From a bacterium UBA2214 (GTDB lineage: Bacteria; Zhuqueibacterota; Zhuqueibacteria; Residuimicrobiales; Residuimicrobiaceae), in the NCBI GenBank assembly GCA_002327255.1, contig DCUM01000016.1, positions 19,622 through 48,650 of the forward strand: a DNA stretch of 29,029 bases. The letters are read 5' to 3'. The notes below the pieces were generated by a model. That model was not told the DNA's origin and did no database searches. It was given only the letters and a program-made list of their open reading frames with translations. Below are positions 6,485-13,224 of this stretch, piece by piece. Within the stretch, counting starts at the first letter, position 1. Each line of letters opens with the position of its first letter. Both the position numbers and the translations under genes were made by a program.

Positions 6485-7783
6485 TCAGGTTCCGGGTTGA
6501 AGGTACTGCTGCATATAATAAGTCTGGAAGGTCAGGATCAGCCGCTTCTCCTGCTCCAGAGGATAGGGCGCCTGAAAAGCGGCAATATAATCGATGCTGT
6601 CGTACTCCTCCAGGAGGGTCAGATCACTCTTGCGCAACAGCGCGAGATGCTCCTGTTCGAGAATCGTCAGCAGGCGATTCAGTTTGATCTGGCGAAAGGC
6701 GTTGACGTAGAGCGGATCGAACTGCGTCCCAATCCCCGCCGAGAGCGTTTGCATCACCTCATGGAACGGCATGCGCGTGCGATAATGGCGTTTGGAGGTC
6801 AGGGCGTCAAAGACATCGACGACCGCAAGGATTTTGCTGAGCTTGGGAATCTGCTCATCCACCAATCCCGCCGGGTATCCGGTGCCATCGATGCGCTCGT
6901 GATGCGAAGAGGCTATCAGGGGCACCTGCCGCAGCGCACCGCTGAAATTGATATTCTCGAGTATGCTCTTGGTGTATGCGGCATGATTGCGTATGTGCTT
7001 GTATTCCGTCTCGGTCAGACGATCCTCCTTGGTGAGGATCGATTCGCGCACCGCGATCTTGCCGTAATCATGCAGCAGCGCCGATATGCGCAAGACTTCC
7101 ATCTCTTTCTCCGAGAGATGGAGCACCCGGGCCAATTCAGCGGCATAAAGCATGATGCGTTGTGAGTGGCCGGCCGTCAACGGATCCCTGGCATCGATGG
7201 TGCTGGCCAGCGTCTCGATGAAACTGTCAAAGGTCTTTTTCTGATTTTCGTAGAGCTGGGCATTTTCGATCTGGGTCGCCGAGAGTGCGGAAATGGCATC
7301 GAGCGTCTCCTCGTCCTCGGTGGTGAAATGCCCCTCAAATTTGTTCAGCGTCTGGAAAACCCCGATGATTTCGCCCAGCTTGTTGCGCATCGGCGCCGCC
7401 AGAATGGTCTGGGTATGGTAACCCGTCTGCTTGTCGATATTGGGATTGAAACGGTCGTCGGCATAGGCATCGGGAATGTTGATGACCCGTCCGGTGGTGA
7501 CGACATGCCCGGCAATGCCCAGATGGGCCGGAAAACGGATCTCTTTTTCACCATGGGCGACCTTGGACCAGATTTCGTTGCGCTCCCGGTCGAGGACGAA
7601 AACCGTGCAGCGATCACATTGCAGGACGTTCTTCACCTCATCCATGATGACGCGCAGCAGCTTGTCGAGCTGCATCTCGCGGGAGATGGTGCTGGCCACC
7701 TTGAGCAGCAATTTCAGCCGCTCATGTTCCCAGTGATTGCCCTCCAGGGGACGTGGCAGTGCCCTGTTGCCTTGCTGACTGAT
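6485..7783 (-). CDS. GAF domain HD-GYP phosphodiesterase, predicted cyclic-di-GMP hydrolase
   Basis: About 432 residues. An N-terminal GAF domain (about residues 25-180, including CDRCTVFVLDRERNEIWS and the LGIAGHVVTTG turn) is joined to a complete HD-GYP domain. Key residues are visible: H238-D239 (LLHDYGKIAVRES), H294-H295 (HHERIDGTGYP, with GYP at 302-304), and VVDVFDALTSKRHYR. HD-GYP enzymes degrade cyclic di-GMP and the GAF domain would sense a small ligand. The helix leading into the GAF domain (HWEHERLKLLLKVAST) requires a start upstream of the first TTG (7711). The only good ribosome site, AAGGAG at 7790-7795, sits 6 nt before an in-frame ATC (7781-7783), taken here as start. The stretch has no in-frame stop or canonical codon. 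The start is tentative; the enzyme class is secure. Confidence 0.88.
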   Translation of the reverse strand: MSQQGNRALPRPLEGNHWEHERLKLLLKVASTISREMQLDKLLRVIMDEVKNVLQCDRCTVFVLDRERNEIWSKVAHGEKEIRFPAHLGIAGHVVTTGRVINIPDAYADDRFNPNIDKQTGYHTQTILAAPMRNKLGEIIGVFQTLNKFEGHFTTEDEETLDAISALSATQIENAQLYENQKKTFDSFIETLASTIDARDPLTAGHSQRIMLYAAELARVLHLSEKEMEVLRISALLHDYGKIAVRESILTKEDRLTETEYKHIRNHAAYTKSILENINFSGALRQVPLIASSHHERIDGTGYPAGLVDEQIPKLSKILAVVDVFDALTSKRHYRTRMPFHEVMQTLSAGIGTQFDPLYVNAFRQIKLNRLLTILEQEHLALLRKSDLTLLEEYDSIDYIAAFQAPYPLEQEKRLILTFQTYYMQQYLQPGT

Positions 7784-7789
7784 GCCGGA

Positions 7790-7795
7790 CTCCTT
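7790..7795 (-). promoter_or_regulatory. Shine-Dalgarno AAGGAG of the HD-GYP gene
   Basis: AAGGAG overlaps the TAA stop of the O-antigen ligase gene. It lies 6 nt before an ATC codon in frame with the GAF/HD-GYP protein. No ATG, GTG or TTG lies at a usable distance in that frame. Confidence 0.5.
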
Positions 7796-8985
7796 TACAG
7801 AGACGCTTCATGTTCGCAGACCTGGCCGGCAGGCACTCCTTGTCGCAGTCCCAGCCCCGTGCAAAACCAGACCATGGTGATAATCTCCTGATCCCCGAAA
7901 TTCCATTCAAAAAAACCGTTGATGTTGAACGCCAGGAAAACCGCCAGGGCGGCCAAGGTCCAGGCCGCTGACCAGGCAGGCACTCCGCGGCAGCGGCGCA
8001 GCTGCTGCGCGATGCGAACGAAGACGGCGCCGATCATGAACAGAAATGCGGCCAGACCGACACTCCCCAGGGTTACGGCAATATGAACATAGTTGCTGTG
8101 AAAGTGGCCCACCAGTTCGGTTTCGCCCGGCGGCGCATAGCGGACATACATCGGGGTTGTCCCCACATCCCCGATGCCGACCACGGGATGGTCTTTGTAT
8201 ATCTCCCAACCGATCGACCACCAATGCAGGCGCTTGGCATTGGTGCCCCAGGTGGGATCGAAAAAATGGCGAATCCGCGGTGCGAACTGCTCCGGTTGCA
8301 GAAGGTAAAAAGCAGCTGCAACGACCGGAACGATGAGCAGCAGTTTGCGATGGGCCGCTCCGATCAGGAACAACGCCGCCACAAAAAATCCCAGCCACGA
8401 CCCGCGCGTCGCAGTCAGCAACAGACAACCCAGAATGACAACCGTGGCCACTGCAAACAGAAGCCGGTAACGCCTTTCGCTGAGCCGCAACGCCAGCGCC
8501 AGAGTGACGGTGGCGCCGATCATGGTGATTCCGCCGGCGGTCATCGAATTCTGAATATGACGCACCCGGACCTCGGGATTCGCAAAGAAGGAAGAAATCC
8601 CCCAGACGGCATAGAGCGCAATGGATGCGATAAAAATGAGGCCGAGGTGTTTCAGCGTCTTTTCATCTTCGACCCCGGCGGCCACCACATAGACGATCGG
8701 CAGCAACAGCAAGCGCTTGAGATAGACCAGGGACTGACCCAGGTTGGTCGAAAAAATGCAGGAGAGCACCTCGGCGGCGATGAAAGCTGCAAAAGCCCAT
8801 TCGATGCCCAGGCGCGGCCAGCGCGCTCCCCTGGTGTAAACGATGCGCGTCAACCAGGCCAGTACCGCGATCGCGACGGCGATCTGGGTGAGCGCGATGG
8901 CAAAGGGCATGGCAGCGGCAAACACATAGAGACTGTAGCGGATGACGCGTTCGAGGCGGGCATCCCATGGGTGGGTCGTCTGCAA
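7795..8985 (-). CDS. O-antigen ligase / WaaL-Wzy-like polytopic membrane protein
   Basis: A 396-residue protein with about ten hydrophobic segments and a large periplasmic loop before the last ones. The loop contains RLHWWSIGWEIYKDHPVVG-type and HFHSNYVHIAVTLGSVGL sequences, characteristic of the Wzy_C/O-antigen ligase family. These proteins join or polymerise undecaprenyl-linked glycans at the periplasmic face of the inner membrane. The start is placed at TTG (8983-8985) because AGGAGG lies 8 nt upstream. An ATG 48 nt further upstream would add 16 residues partly encoded by tandem-repeat DNA and is unlikely. It neighbours an MsbA-like exporter, which fits a role in surface glycan or glycolipid assembly. 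Whether it is a ligase or polymerase cannot be told from sequence. Confidence 0.82.
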   Translation of the reverse strand: MQTTHPWDARLERVIRYSLYVFAAAMPFAIALTQIAVAIAVLAWLTRIVYTRGARWPRLGIEWAFAAFIAAEVLSCIFSTNLGQSLVYLKRLLLLPIVYVVAAGVEDEKTLKHLGLIFIASIALYAVWGISSFFANPEVRVRHIQNSMTAGGITMIGATVTLALALRLSERRYRLLFAVATVVILGCLLLTATRGSWLGFFVAALFLIGAAHRKLLLIVPVVAAAFYLLQPEQFAPRIRHFFDPTWGTNAKRLHWWSIGWEIYKDHPVVGIGDVGTTPMYVRYAPPGETELVGHFHSNYVHIAVTLGSVGLAAFLFMIGAVFVRIAQQLRRCRGVPAWSAAWTLAALAVFLAFNINGFFEWNFGDQEIITMVWFCTGLGLRQGVPAGQVCEHEASL

Positions 8986-8993
8986 ACGAAAAT

Positions 8994-8999
8994 CCTCCT
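8994..8999 (-). promoter_or_regulatory. Shine-Dalgarno AGGAGG deciding the TTG start of the O-antigen ligase gene
   Basis: A full AGGAGG lies 8 nt before the TTG at 8983-8985. No comparable site precedes the upstream ATG at 9033, which sits at the edge of a tandem repeat array. Confidence 0.6.
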
Positions 9000-9030
9000 G
9001 ACACACAACGCTTGAAATGAGCCACTGCTT

Positions 9031-9110
9031 CATACGGATTCACACGGATGCACACGGATTCATACTCATTCAGCCGGATGCACACGGATTCATACTCATT
9101 CACACGGATG
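9031..9110. repeat. Tandem array of 10-bp repeats, type 1 (eight units)
   Basis: Eight consecutive decamers of consensus cacacggatt, with units such as catacggatt, cacacggatg, catactcatt and cagccggatg. A higher-order 30-bp unit (9051-9080 and 9081-9110) is repeated with 28 of 30 bases identical. The array lies about 45 bp upstream of the probable TTG start of the O-antigen ligase gene. The 8986-9311 gap contains no gene that I can support. Besides the two repeat arrays I see nothing definite in it. Confidence 0.9.
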
Positions 9111-9150
9111 GATCGTCCACAATCTCTTGAAAACCAGCCCTCGGTCCGCG

Positions 9151-9210
9151 TCCATCCATGTCCCTCCGTGCCCCTCCATGTCCCTCTGTGTCCCTCCGTT
9201 TCCCTCCATG
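9151..9210. repeat. Tandem array of 10-bp repeats, type 2 (six units)
   Basis: Six consecutive decamers of consensus tccctccgtg or tccctccatg: tccatccatg, tccctccgtg, cccctccatg, tccctctgtg, tccctccgtt, tccctccatg. A degenerate unit may precede it at 9141. The unit sequence differs from the neighbouring array, but the period (10 bp) and even the phase are the same. Confidence 0.88.
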
Positions 9211-9311
9211 GCGTATACAGGGTGCGAAACGCTGTGACCGACGCCGCTCGCATGGCTTATCGATGGTTCCGTGCAATCCGGCTCTACGGCACGCCACGCG
9301 GCGCTCTCCCC

Positions 9312-11165
9312 TCAAAGCCGGAACTGCATGTTGTAGAGCTTTTGATACAGGCCTTCCTGCTTCACCAGTTCGTCGTGAACACCCGCCTCGACCATGCGGC
9401 CCTTGTCAAGGACGATGATCCGGTCCGCATTGAGAATCGTCGAGAGACGATGGGCGATGACAAAAGAGGTGCGGTGGCGCATGATCCGCTCGATGGCCTG
9501 CTGCACGAGTATTTCCGATTCCGTGTCCAGCGCCGAGGTGGCCTCATCCAGGACAAGGATAGGGGGATTCTTGAGAACGGCCCTGGCGATGGCCAGGCGC
9601 TGCCGCTGTCCGCCCGATAACGTGACGCCGCGTTCGCCGATATTGGTCTCATAGCCCTGCGGCATCTCGCTGATGAAAACATGGGCATTGGCCACCTGTG
9701 CCGCGTTTATGATCTCTGCCATCGATTTGTCGGTCAGGCCATAGGCGATATTATTGCGCACCGTGTCATTGAACAAAATGGTCTCCTGGGTGACAATGCC
9801 CATCAGACCGCGCAAATGGCTCAATTCCAGATCGCGCAGGTCCCTGCCGTCCAGATAGATGGCGCCTTTTTGCGGATCGTAGAATCTCGGCAGCAAATCC
9901 ACAAAGGTCGACTTGCCGGCGCCGCTGGGCCCGACGATCGCGAGAATTTCTCCCTTGCGAATGGTGATGGAAATATCCTGGAGCACCGCCTCGCCCCGGC
10001 CATAGGAAAACGAGACATCGCGAAATTCAATCGTTTCCTGAAAATCGTCTATGGCATAAGGCTGCGCTGCATTTTGAATGGCGGGTTGGAGATCGAGCAC
10101 TTCAAAGATGCGTTCCGCGGCGGCCATGGCCTCCTGGATACGGTTATGGACACTGGAAAGTTCCTTGATCGGCTGCATCAGCGAAAAGACCATCACCAGA
10201 AAGCCGATGAACGCCTCCGGGCTCAGCATTTGTCCCGCCAGCACCTGCTGACCGCCGAACCAGAGAATCCCCACCGCCACCAGGGTTCCCAGGAATTCGG
10301 TCAGTGGAGAGGCCAGATTGCGCGTCCGTGTGATGCGCAGCAGGGTCTGATAATAGCGCTGCGCCTCGTTGGTGAATTTGCGGATTTCAAAAGGCTCCAT
10401 GGCAAAAGCCTTGACCACCCGCTGTCCCGCCACGGTCTCCTGCAGAACAGAGGTGAGGTCTGCCATGCGCTCCTGGGAAATCGTGCTCTCCTTGCGCAGC
10501 TTCAGGCCTATCCAGCCGATGATCACCATACTGAAAGGCGCCACCACCAGAGCGATGAGCGTGAGCCGCCAGCTGAGGTAGACCGCAATCCCGAGATACG
10601 CAAGAATCAGCAGCGGATTTTTGATGAGGGTGACAAAACTGGCGGATACGCCGCCGTTGACCAGCGTGACATCGTTGGTGATGCGCGAGATAATCTGCCC
10701 GGTTCTGGTACGGCTGAAGTAACTCAGGGATAGCCTGTTGATATGCCGGTAGAGATCATTGCGAATATCGCGGATGATGCCCTGTTCAACCCCCGCCATC
10801 AGATAAGCCTGAAAATAGTCAAAAAAGCCGCGCAGAAAGATCATGATGATGATGAAGATGCAGAGCCGTTTGAGGCTGTCGCGCTGGTCGCTGCCCTGAA
10901 GCTGCTGATAGGCCTTGTCTTTGAGCGCATCGACCCTGCCGCGGATGGAGGCCGGCGTTATATCAGGCGCCGTCTCAACCGTTGCCACCACCTGCTCCTC
11001 TACCACAGCGGGTTGTGGACGGGTGAAAATAGTATCCAGAAAGGGAATAATGGAGACCAGTGATGCGCTGCTAAAAAGCGTAAAAAAGAGAATGCAGATC
11101 AGAGACCCGGTCAAACTGAGCCAGTACGGCCTGAGATATTTCAAAATGCGAAAATAGATTTTCAT
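9312..11165 (-). CDS. MsbA-type ABC transporter, fused membrane and ATPase domains
   Basis: A 617-residue half-transporter. The type IV exporter membrane domain (about residues 1-340) has six hydrophobic segments. A longer-than-usual loop between the first two contains an acidic/proline-rich stretch. It is followed by a nucleotide-binding domain with Walker A GPSGAGKST (about 411), signature LSGGQRQRLAIARA (about 516), Walker B ILVLDEATSALD (about 533) and the H-loop IAHRLST. Such homodimers flip lipid A, other lipid-linked glycans or drugs across the inner membrane. The nearby O-antigen ligase-like gene supports a lipid or glycan substrate, but multidrug export is possible. It begins with ATG without a clear Shine-Dalgarno, 63 nt after a small membrane-protein gene. 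Confidence 0.92.
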   Translation of the reverse strand: MKIYFRILKYLRPYWLSLTGSLICILFFTLFSSASLVSIIPFLDTIFTRPQPAVVEEQVVATVETAPDITPASIRGRVDALKDKAYQQLQGSDQRDSLKRLCIFIIIMIFLRGFFDYFQAYLMAGVEQGIIRDIRNDLYRHINRLSLSYFSRTRTGQIISRITNDVTLVNGGVSASFVTLIKNPLLILAYLGIAVYLSWRLTLIALVVAPFSMVIIGWIGLKLRKESTISQERMADLTSVLQETVAGQRVVKAFAMEPFEIRKFTNEAQRYYQTLLRITRTRNLASPLTEFLGTLVAVGILWFGGQQVLAGQMLSPEAFIGFLVMVFSLMQPIKELSSVHNRIQEAMAAAERIFEVLDLQPAIQNAAQPYAIDDFQETIEFRDVSFSYGRGEAVLQDISITIRKGEILAIVGPSGAGKSTFVDLLPRFYDPQKGAIYLDGRDLRDLELSHLRGLMGIVTQETILFNDTVRNNIAYGLTDKSMAEIINAAQVANAHVFISEMPQGYETNIGERGVTLSGGQRQRLAIARAVLKNPPILVLDEATSALDTESEILVQQAIERIMRHRTSFVIAHRLSTILNADRIIVLDKGRMVEAGVHDELVKQEGLYQKLYNMQFRL

Positions 11166-11228
11166 AGTCTGATTGATTTATGAGGGGCGTGAACGGCACA
11201 GGTATCGCCAGGTCGAATGACCGGTATA

Positions 11229-11420
11229 CTATTTATCGCGTGACACATCGCGAAAATCGACATCTTCCACATCCTGTTCCGACAGATCGAGCGGCTGATT
11301 GTGGGGATTTCCATGAATCGTATTTTGCGGCTCTGTGGTTCTGGCACTGAAAAGTGACACAAAAATCTTTGACACCAGATAAAAAAGCAACGCGAGAAGT
11401 ATGAATCGTATCAAAAGCAT
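11229..11420 (-). CDS. Small membrane-anchored protein, DUF4834-like
   Basis: A 63-residue protein with a single N-terminal hydrophobic helix (LLIRFILLALLFYLVSKIF). A short polar tail ends in DLSEQDVEDVDFRDVSRDK, resembling the acidic '(D/E)-V-x-D-x-(D/E)-F/Y' tail of DUF4834 proteins in Bacteroidota and relatives. AAAAGG lies about 5 nt before the ATG. It sits between the kinase gene and the ABC transporter gene, and its function is unknown. The good ribosome site, transmembrane helix and conserved-looking tail argue that it is a real gene. Confidence 0.65.
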   Translation of the reverse strand: MLLIRFILLALLFYLVSKIFVSLFSARTTEPQNTIHGNPHNQPLDLSEQDVEDVDFRDVSRDK

Positions 11421-11456
11421 CCTGCCTTTTCCAAGATTATGCCGGCCGCGATGGCC

Positions 11457-12092
11457 CTAGCTGGCCGGGGAGTAATACTCGATGCCCGAGTGCGGCCGCA
11501 AAATTTGCCGCACCAGCTCTTCAAAATCCGCCGGGTTGTGAACAAAATCGAGCGCCGTGCTGTTGACCACCAGCAAAGGCGTCTCCTGATAATGAAAGAA
11601 AAATCGGTTATAGGCCTCGTTGAGGGAAGCGATATACTCTTCCGAGATCTCTTTTTCATAGGTTCGATTGCGCTTGCGTATATTGCTCATGAGCCGATGG
11701 ACCGATGATTGCAGATAGACAACCAGATCCGGTTTGATGATGTCCTGCTCCAGCAGCGTGGCAATCTTGTCATAGAGAAAGAGTTCCCGGTCTTCAAGAT
11801 TCAGATGCGCAAAGATGCGGTCTTTGGCAAAAAGATAATCGGAAATGGTCATCTCGTGAAAGAGGTCCGGCTGCAAGCTTTCCTGCTGCTGACGGTAGCG
11901 GCTGAGCAAGAAAAACAACTGCACCTGGAAGGCATATCGCTGTGGATCCCGGTAAAAATCGGCCAGGAAGGGATTTTCTTCGGGTTTTTCATAGATGGCG
12001 CGGGCATCCATGCGTTCACAGAGCATCCGCGTCAAACTGGTCTTGCCAGCGCCGATGACGCCTTCGATACAGATATAGCTTGGTAATTTCAC
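11457..12092 (-). CDS. Deoxynucleoside kinase (dAK/dGK family)
   Basis: A 211-residue P-loop kinase of the deoxyribonucleoside kinase superfamily, which phosphorylates deoxynucleosides for salvage. Visible motifs are YICIEGVIGAGKTSLTR (Walker A) near the N-terminus, YEKPEENPFLADFYRDP, FQVQLFFLLSRYRQQ, TISDYLFAKDRIFA and a lid RKRNRTYEKEI. The start is GTG at 12090-12092. It overlaps the folK stop as GTGA, with GAGAGG at 12100-12105 placed 7 nt upstream. An upstream ATG at 12119 would add nine residues that do not fit the family. In related bacteria FolK and this kinase occur side by side or fused, which agrees with the overlap here. Confidence 0.88.
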   Translation of the reverse strand: MKLPSYICIEGVIGAGKTSLTRMLCERMDARAIYEKPEENPFLADFYRDPQRYAFQVQLFFLLSRYRQQQESLQPDLFHEMTISDYLFAKDRIFAHLNLEDRELFLYDKIATLLEQDIIKPDLVVYLQSSVHRLMSNIRKRNRTYEKEISEEYIASLNEAYNRFFFHYQETPLLVVNSTALDFVHNPADFEELVRQILRPHSGIEYYSPAS

Positions 12093-12643
12093 GAGGGGAC
12101 CTCTCGCATGCGTTGCCAAAGTTTAGGTGCCGAAAGAAACAAGCGCACGGCATGCCTGTCAGGGCATCTCTTCAAAAGCTGTTGCACCGGCACATCCCAT
12201 GCCGTGATATGAAAATCCGCCGCAATCTCCGCGAAGGGTATTAACACAAAAAGCCGCTCTGCCAGGCGTGGATGGGGCAGGGTCAGCCGAGCCGCTTGCC
12301 ATGCCGGGAAAAGCGCCATGCATAAAATATCGACATCGATCGTCCGCGCACCCCAACGTTCCTGACGCCTTCGGCCCAGATCCCTCTCTATCCTCTGTAC
12401 CCGGTACAGCAGGGACTCGGGGTCGAGAGAAGTGCCGATTTCCACCACCAGGTTCAAAAACCATGGCTGATCGCTTTTGCCGACCGGTTCGGTCTCGTAA
12501 ATGCCGGAGAGGGTCACGACCTTGATATCCGGCAACACCTGCAAAGCCTGCAACGCGGACACCAGATAGCCGAGCCGATCCCCCCTGTTGGAGCCCAGGC
12601 TTAAAAACGAGCGCCCTTCGGGGGATGCCGTCGTTTCATTCAC
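12089..12643 (-). CDS. folK: 2-amino-4-hydroxy-6-hydroxymethyldihydropteridine diphosphokinase
   Basis: HPPK transfers pyrophosphate from ATP to hydroxymethyl-dihydropterin in folate synthesis. The sequence shows SFLSLGSNRGDR near the N-terminus, VVTLSGIYETEPVG, QPWFLNLVVEI, the catalytic region ERWGARTIDVDILCM and LPHPRLAERLFVLIPFAEI. The domain is complete, with about 184 residues from a GTG at 12641-12643 (another GTG directly precedes it). The start lies just after the folB stop. A longer reading from 12781 only runs through folB in another frame. The stop overlaps the kinase start by 4 bp, so folB-folK-kinase form a compact cassette. Confidence 0.92.
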   Translation of the reverse strand: MNETTASPEGRSFLSLGSNRGDRLGYLVSALQALQVLPDIKVVTLSGIYETEPVGKSDQPWFLNLVVEIGTSLDPESLLYRVQRIERDLGRRRQERWGARTIDVDILCMALFPAWQAARLTLPHPRLAERLFVLIPFAEIAADFHITAWDVPVQQLLKRCPDRHAVRLFLSAPKLWQRMREVPS

Positions 12644-12647
12644 CACG

Positions 12648-13022
12648 TCACGAACCGCCCGCGGGACGGCGCGTGATCTCCACTTCCGTCCCATCGGCCA
12701 GTCCGCCCAGCGGCGCAAAGGGTTTGCGAACCGTGACAACGACCTCTGCGACGGGGAACCGGGCCAGGATGCTCTCCGCAATGCGCTCGCCGACGGCTTC
12801 GATCAAAAAAAAGCGTCCCTTGACGACCACCCCGTGGACGAGATCGTAAATTGCGCGCACGTCCACGGTGTCGCGCAAATGATCACTCTGTCCGGCTTTG
12901 GAAACGTCGAGAGTCAGATCGACATCGACTTCAAATCGTTGTCCGTTTTTGATCTCATCGTGTTCGAGTCCATGATAAGCATGAAAAATCATGCCGCGGA
13001 CGCGCAAATGATCATCAGCCAT
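12648..13022 (-). CDS. folB: Dihydroneopterin aldolase
   Basis: FolB cleaves dihydroneopterin to hydroxymethyl-dihydropterin, the substrate of the next gene's enzyme. The 124 residues carry VRGMIFHAYHGLEHDE near the N-terminus, the conserved glutamate in GQRFEVDVDL, DTVDVRAIYDLVHGVV, LIEAVGERIAESIL and the C-terminal VRKPFAPLGG. Length is normal. It is the first gene after a strong promoter at 13057-13085. GGAAGG lies upstream of the ATG at 13022, though at a slightly long spacing. Confidence 0.94.
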   Translation of the reverse strand: MADDHLRVRGMIFHAYHGLEHDEIKNGQRFEVDVDLTLDVSKAGQSDHLRDTVDVRAIYDLVHGVVVKGRFFLIEAVGERIAESILARFPVAEVVVTVRKPFAPLGGLADGTEVEITRRPAGGS

Positions 13023-13056
13023 ACCGGTGTACTCATCCTTCCTGAAAATTCGATGT

Positions 13057-13085
13057 AATTTATTAAAATCAGATGATTATGTCAA
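13057..13085 (-). promoter_or_regulatory. Predicted sigma70 promoter for the folB-folK-kinase unit
   Basis: On the minus strand a perfect TTGACA (13080-13085) is separated by 17 bp from TAAATT (13057-13062), which matches four of six bases of the -10 consensus. Transcription would start near 13050, about 30 nt before the folB ATG. This is the best promoter match in the window. Confidence 0.6.
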
Positions 13086-13102
13086 GCTAATTTCCCGCCA
13101 TT

Positions 13103-13150
13103 CCCGGGCGAAAAAAGCAGTGCTTTTCGCCTTCCTGCCCGGGTTTTGTT
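13103..13150 (+). promoter_or_regulatory. Nested, partly competing hairpins between folB and the giant secreted protein gene
   Basis: A 7-bp outer inverted repeat CCCGGGC (13103-13109) / GCCCGGG (13137-13143) encloses an inner hairpin. The inner arms are GGCGAAAA plus GC (13107-13118) and GC plus TTTTCGCC (13122-13131), with a loop AGT and a two-base A bulge. The two stems share the GGC at 13107-13109, so they cannot both form fully. TTTTGTT follows the outer stem, giving a terminator-like look on the plus strand, ahead of the ribosome site AAGGAG (13207-13212). It may be a leader attenuator or a mobile REP-type palindrome. No known riboswitch is recognised. Confidence 0.4.
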
Positions 13151-13224
13151 ACGCAAACCACCCTTTTTTTTGTATGTTAGTAAAAAGGTATTGTGATACT
13201 CTTTTCAAGGAGTTCTTTTTCCCG

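Noticed and set aside
8986..9033. Longer N-terminus of the O-antigen ligase from the ATG at 9033
   Set aside because: No ribosome site there, part of it is repeat DNA, and AGGAGG sits 8 nt before the TTG at 8985.
9031..9210. CRISPR array
   Set aside because: Units are 10 bp with no unique spacers between them and no cas genes nearby.
9048..9620. Open frames across the decamer arrays on both strands
   Set aside because: They only translate the tandem repeats and then run antisense to the ABC transporter; the period of 10 is not a multiple of 3, so repeated peptides shift frame.
9681..10733. Plus-strand open frame of 350 codons opposite the ABC transporter
   Set aside because: The minus-strand frame has intact Walker A, signature and Walker B motifs; the plus-strand product resembles nothing.
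12644..12781. Extended folK start at 12781
   Set aside because: The extra 46 codons lie in folB in a different frame and are rich in R, S and W; FolK normally starts just before the LSLGSN segment.
13027..13224. Extended N-terminus of the giant secreted protein from 13027
   Set aside because: It would cover the folB promoter and the hairpins and would bury the signal peptide that begins at the ATG at 13225, which has its own AAGGAG.
13140..13224. Bacteroidota-type -33/-7 promoter (TTTG and TAnnTTTG) for the giant gene
   Set aside because: A TATGTTAG resembles the -7 box, but the nearest TTTG is at the wrong distance (24 nt), so support is too weak.
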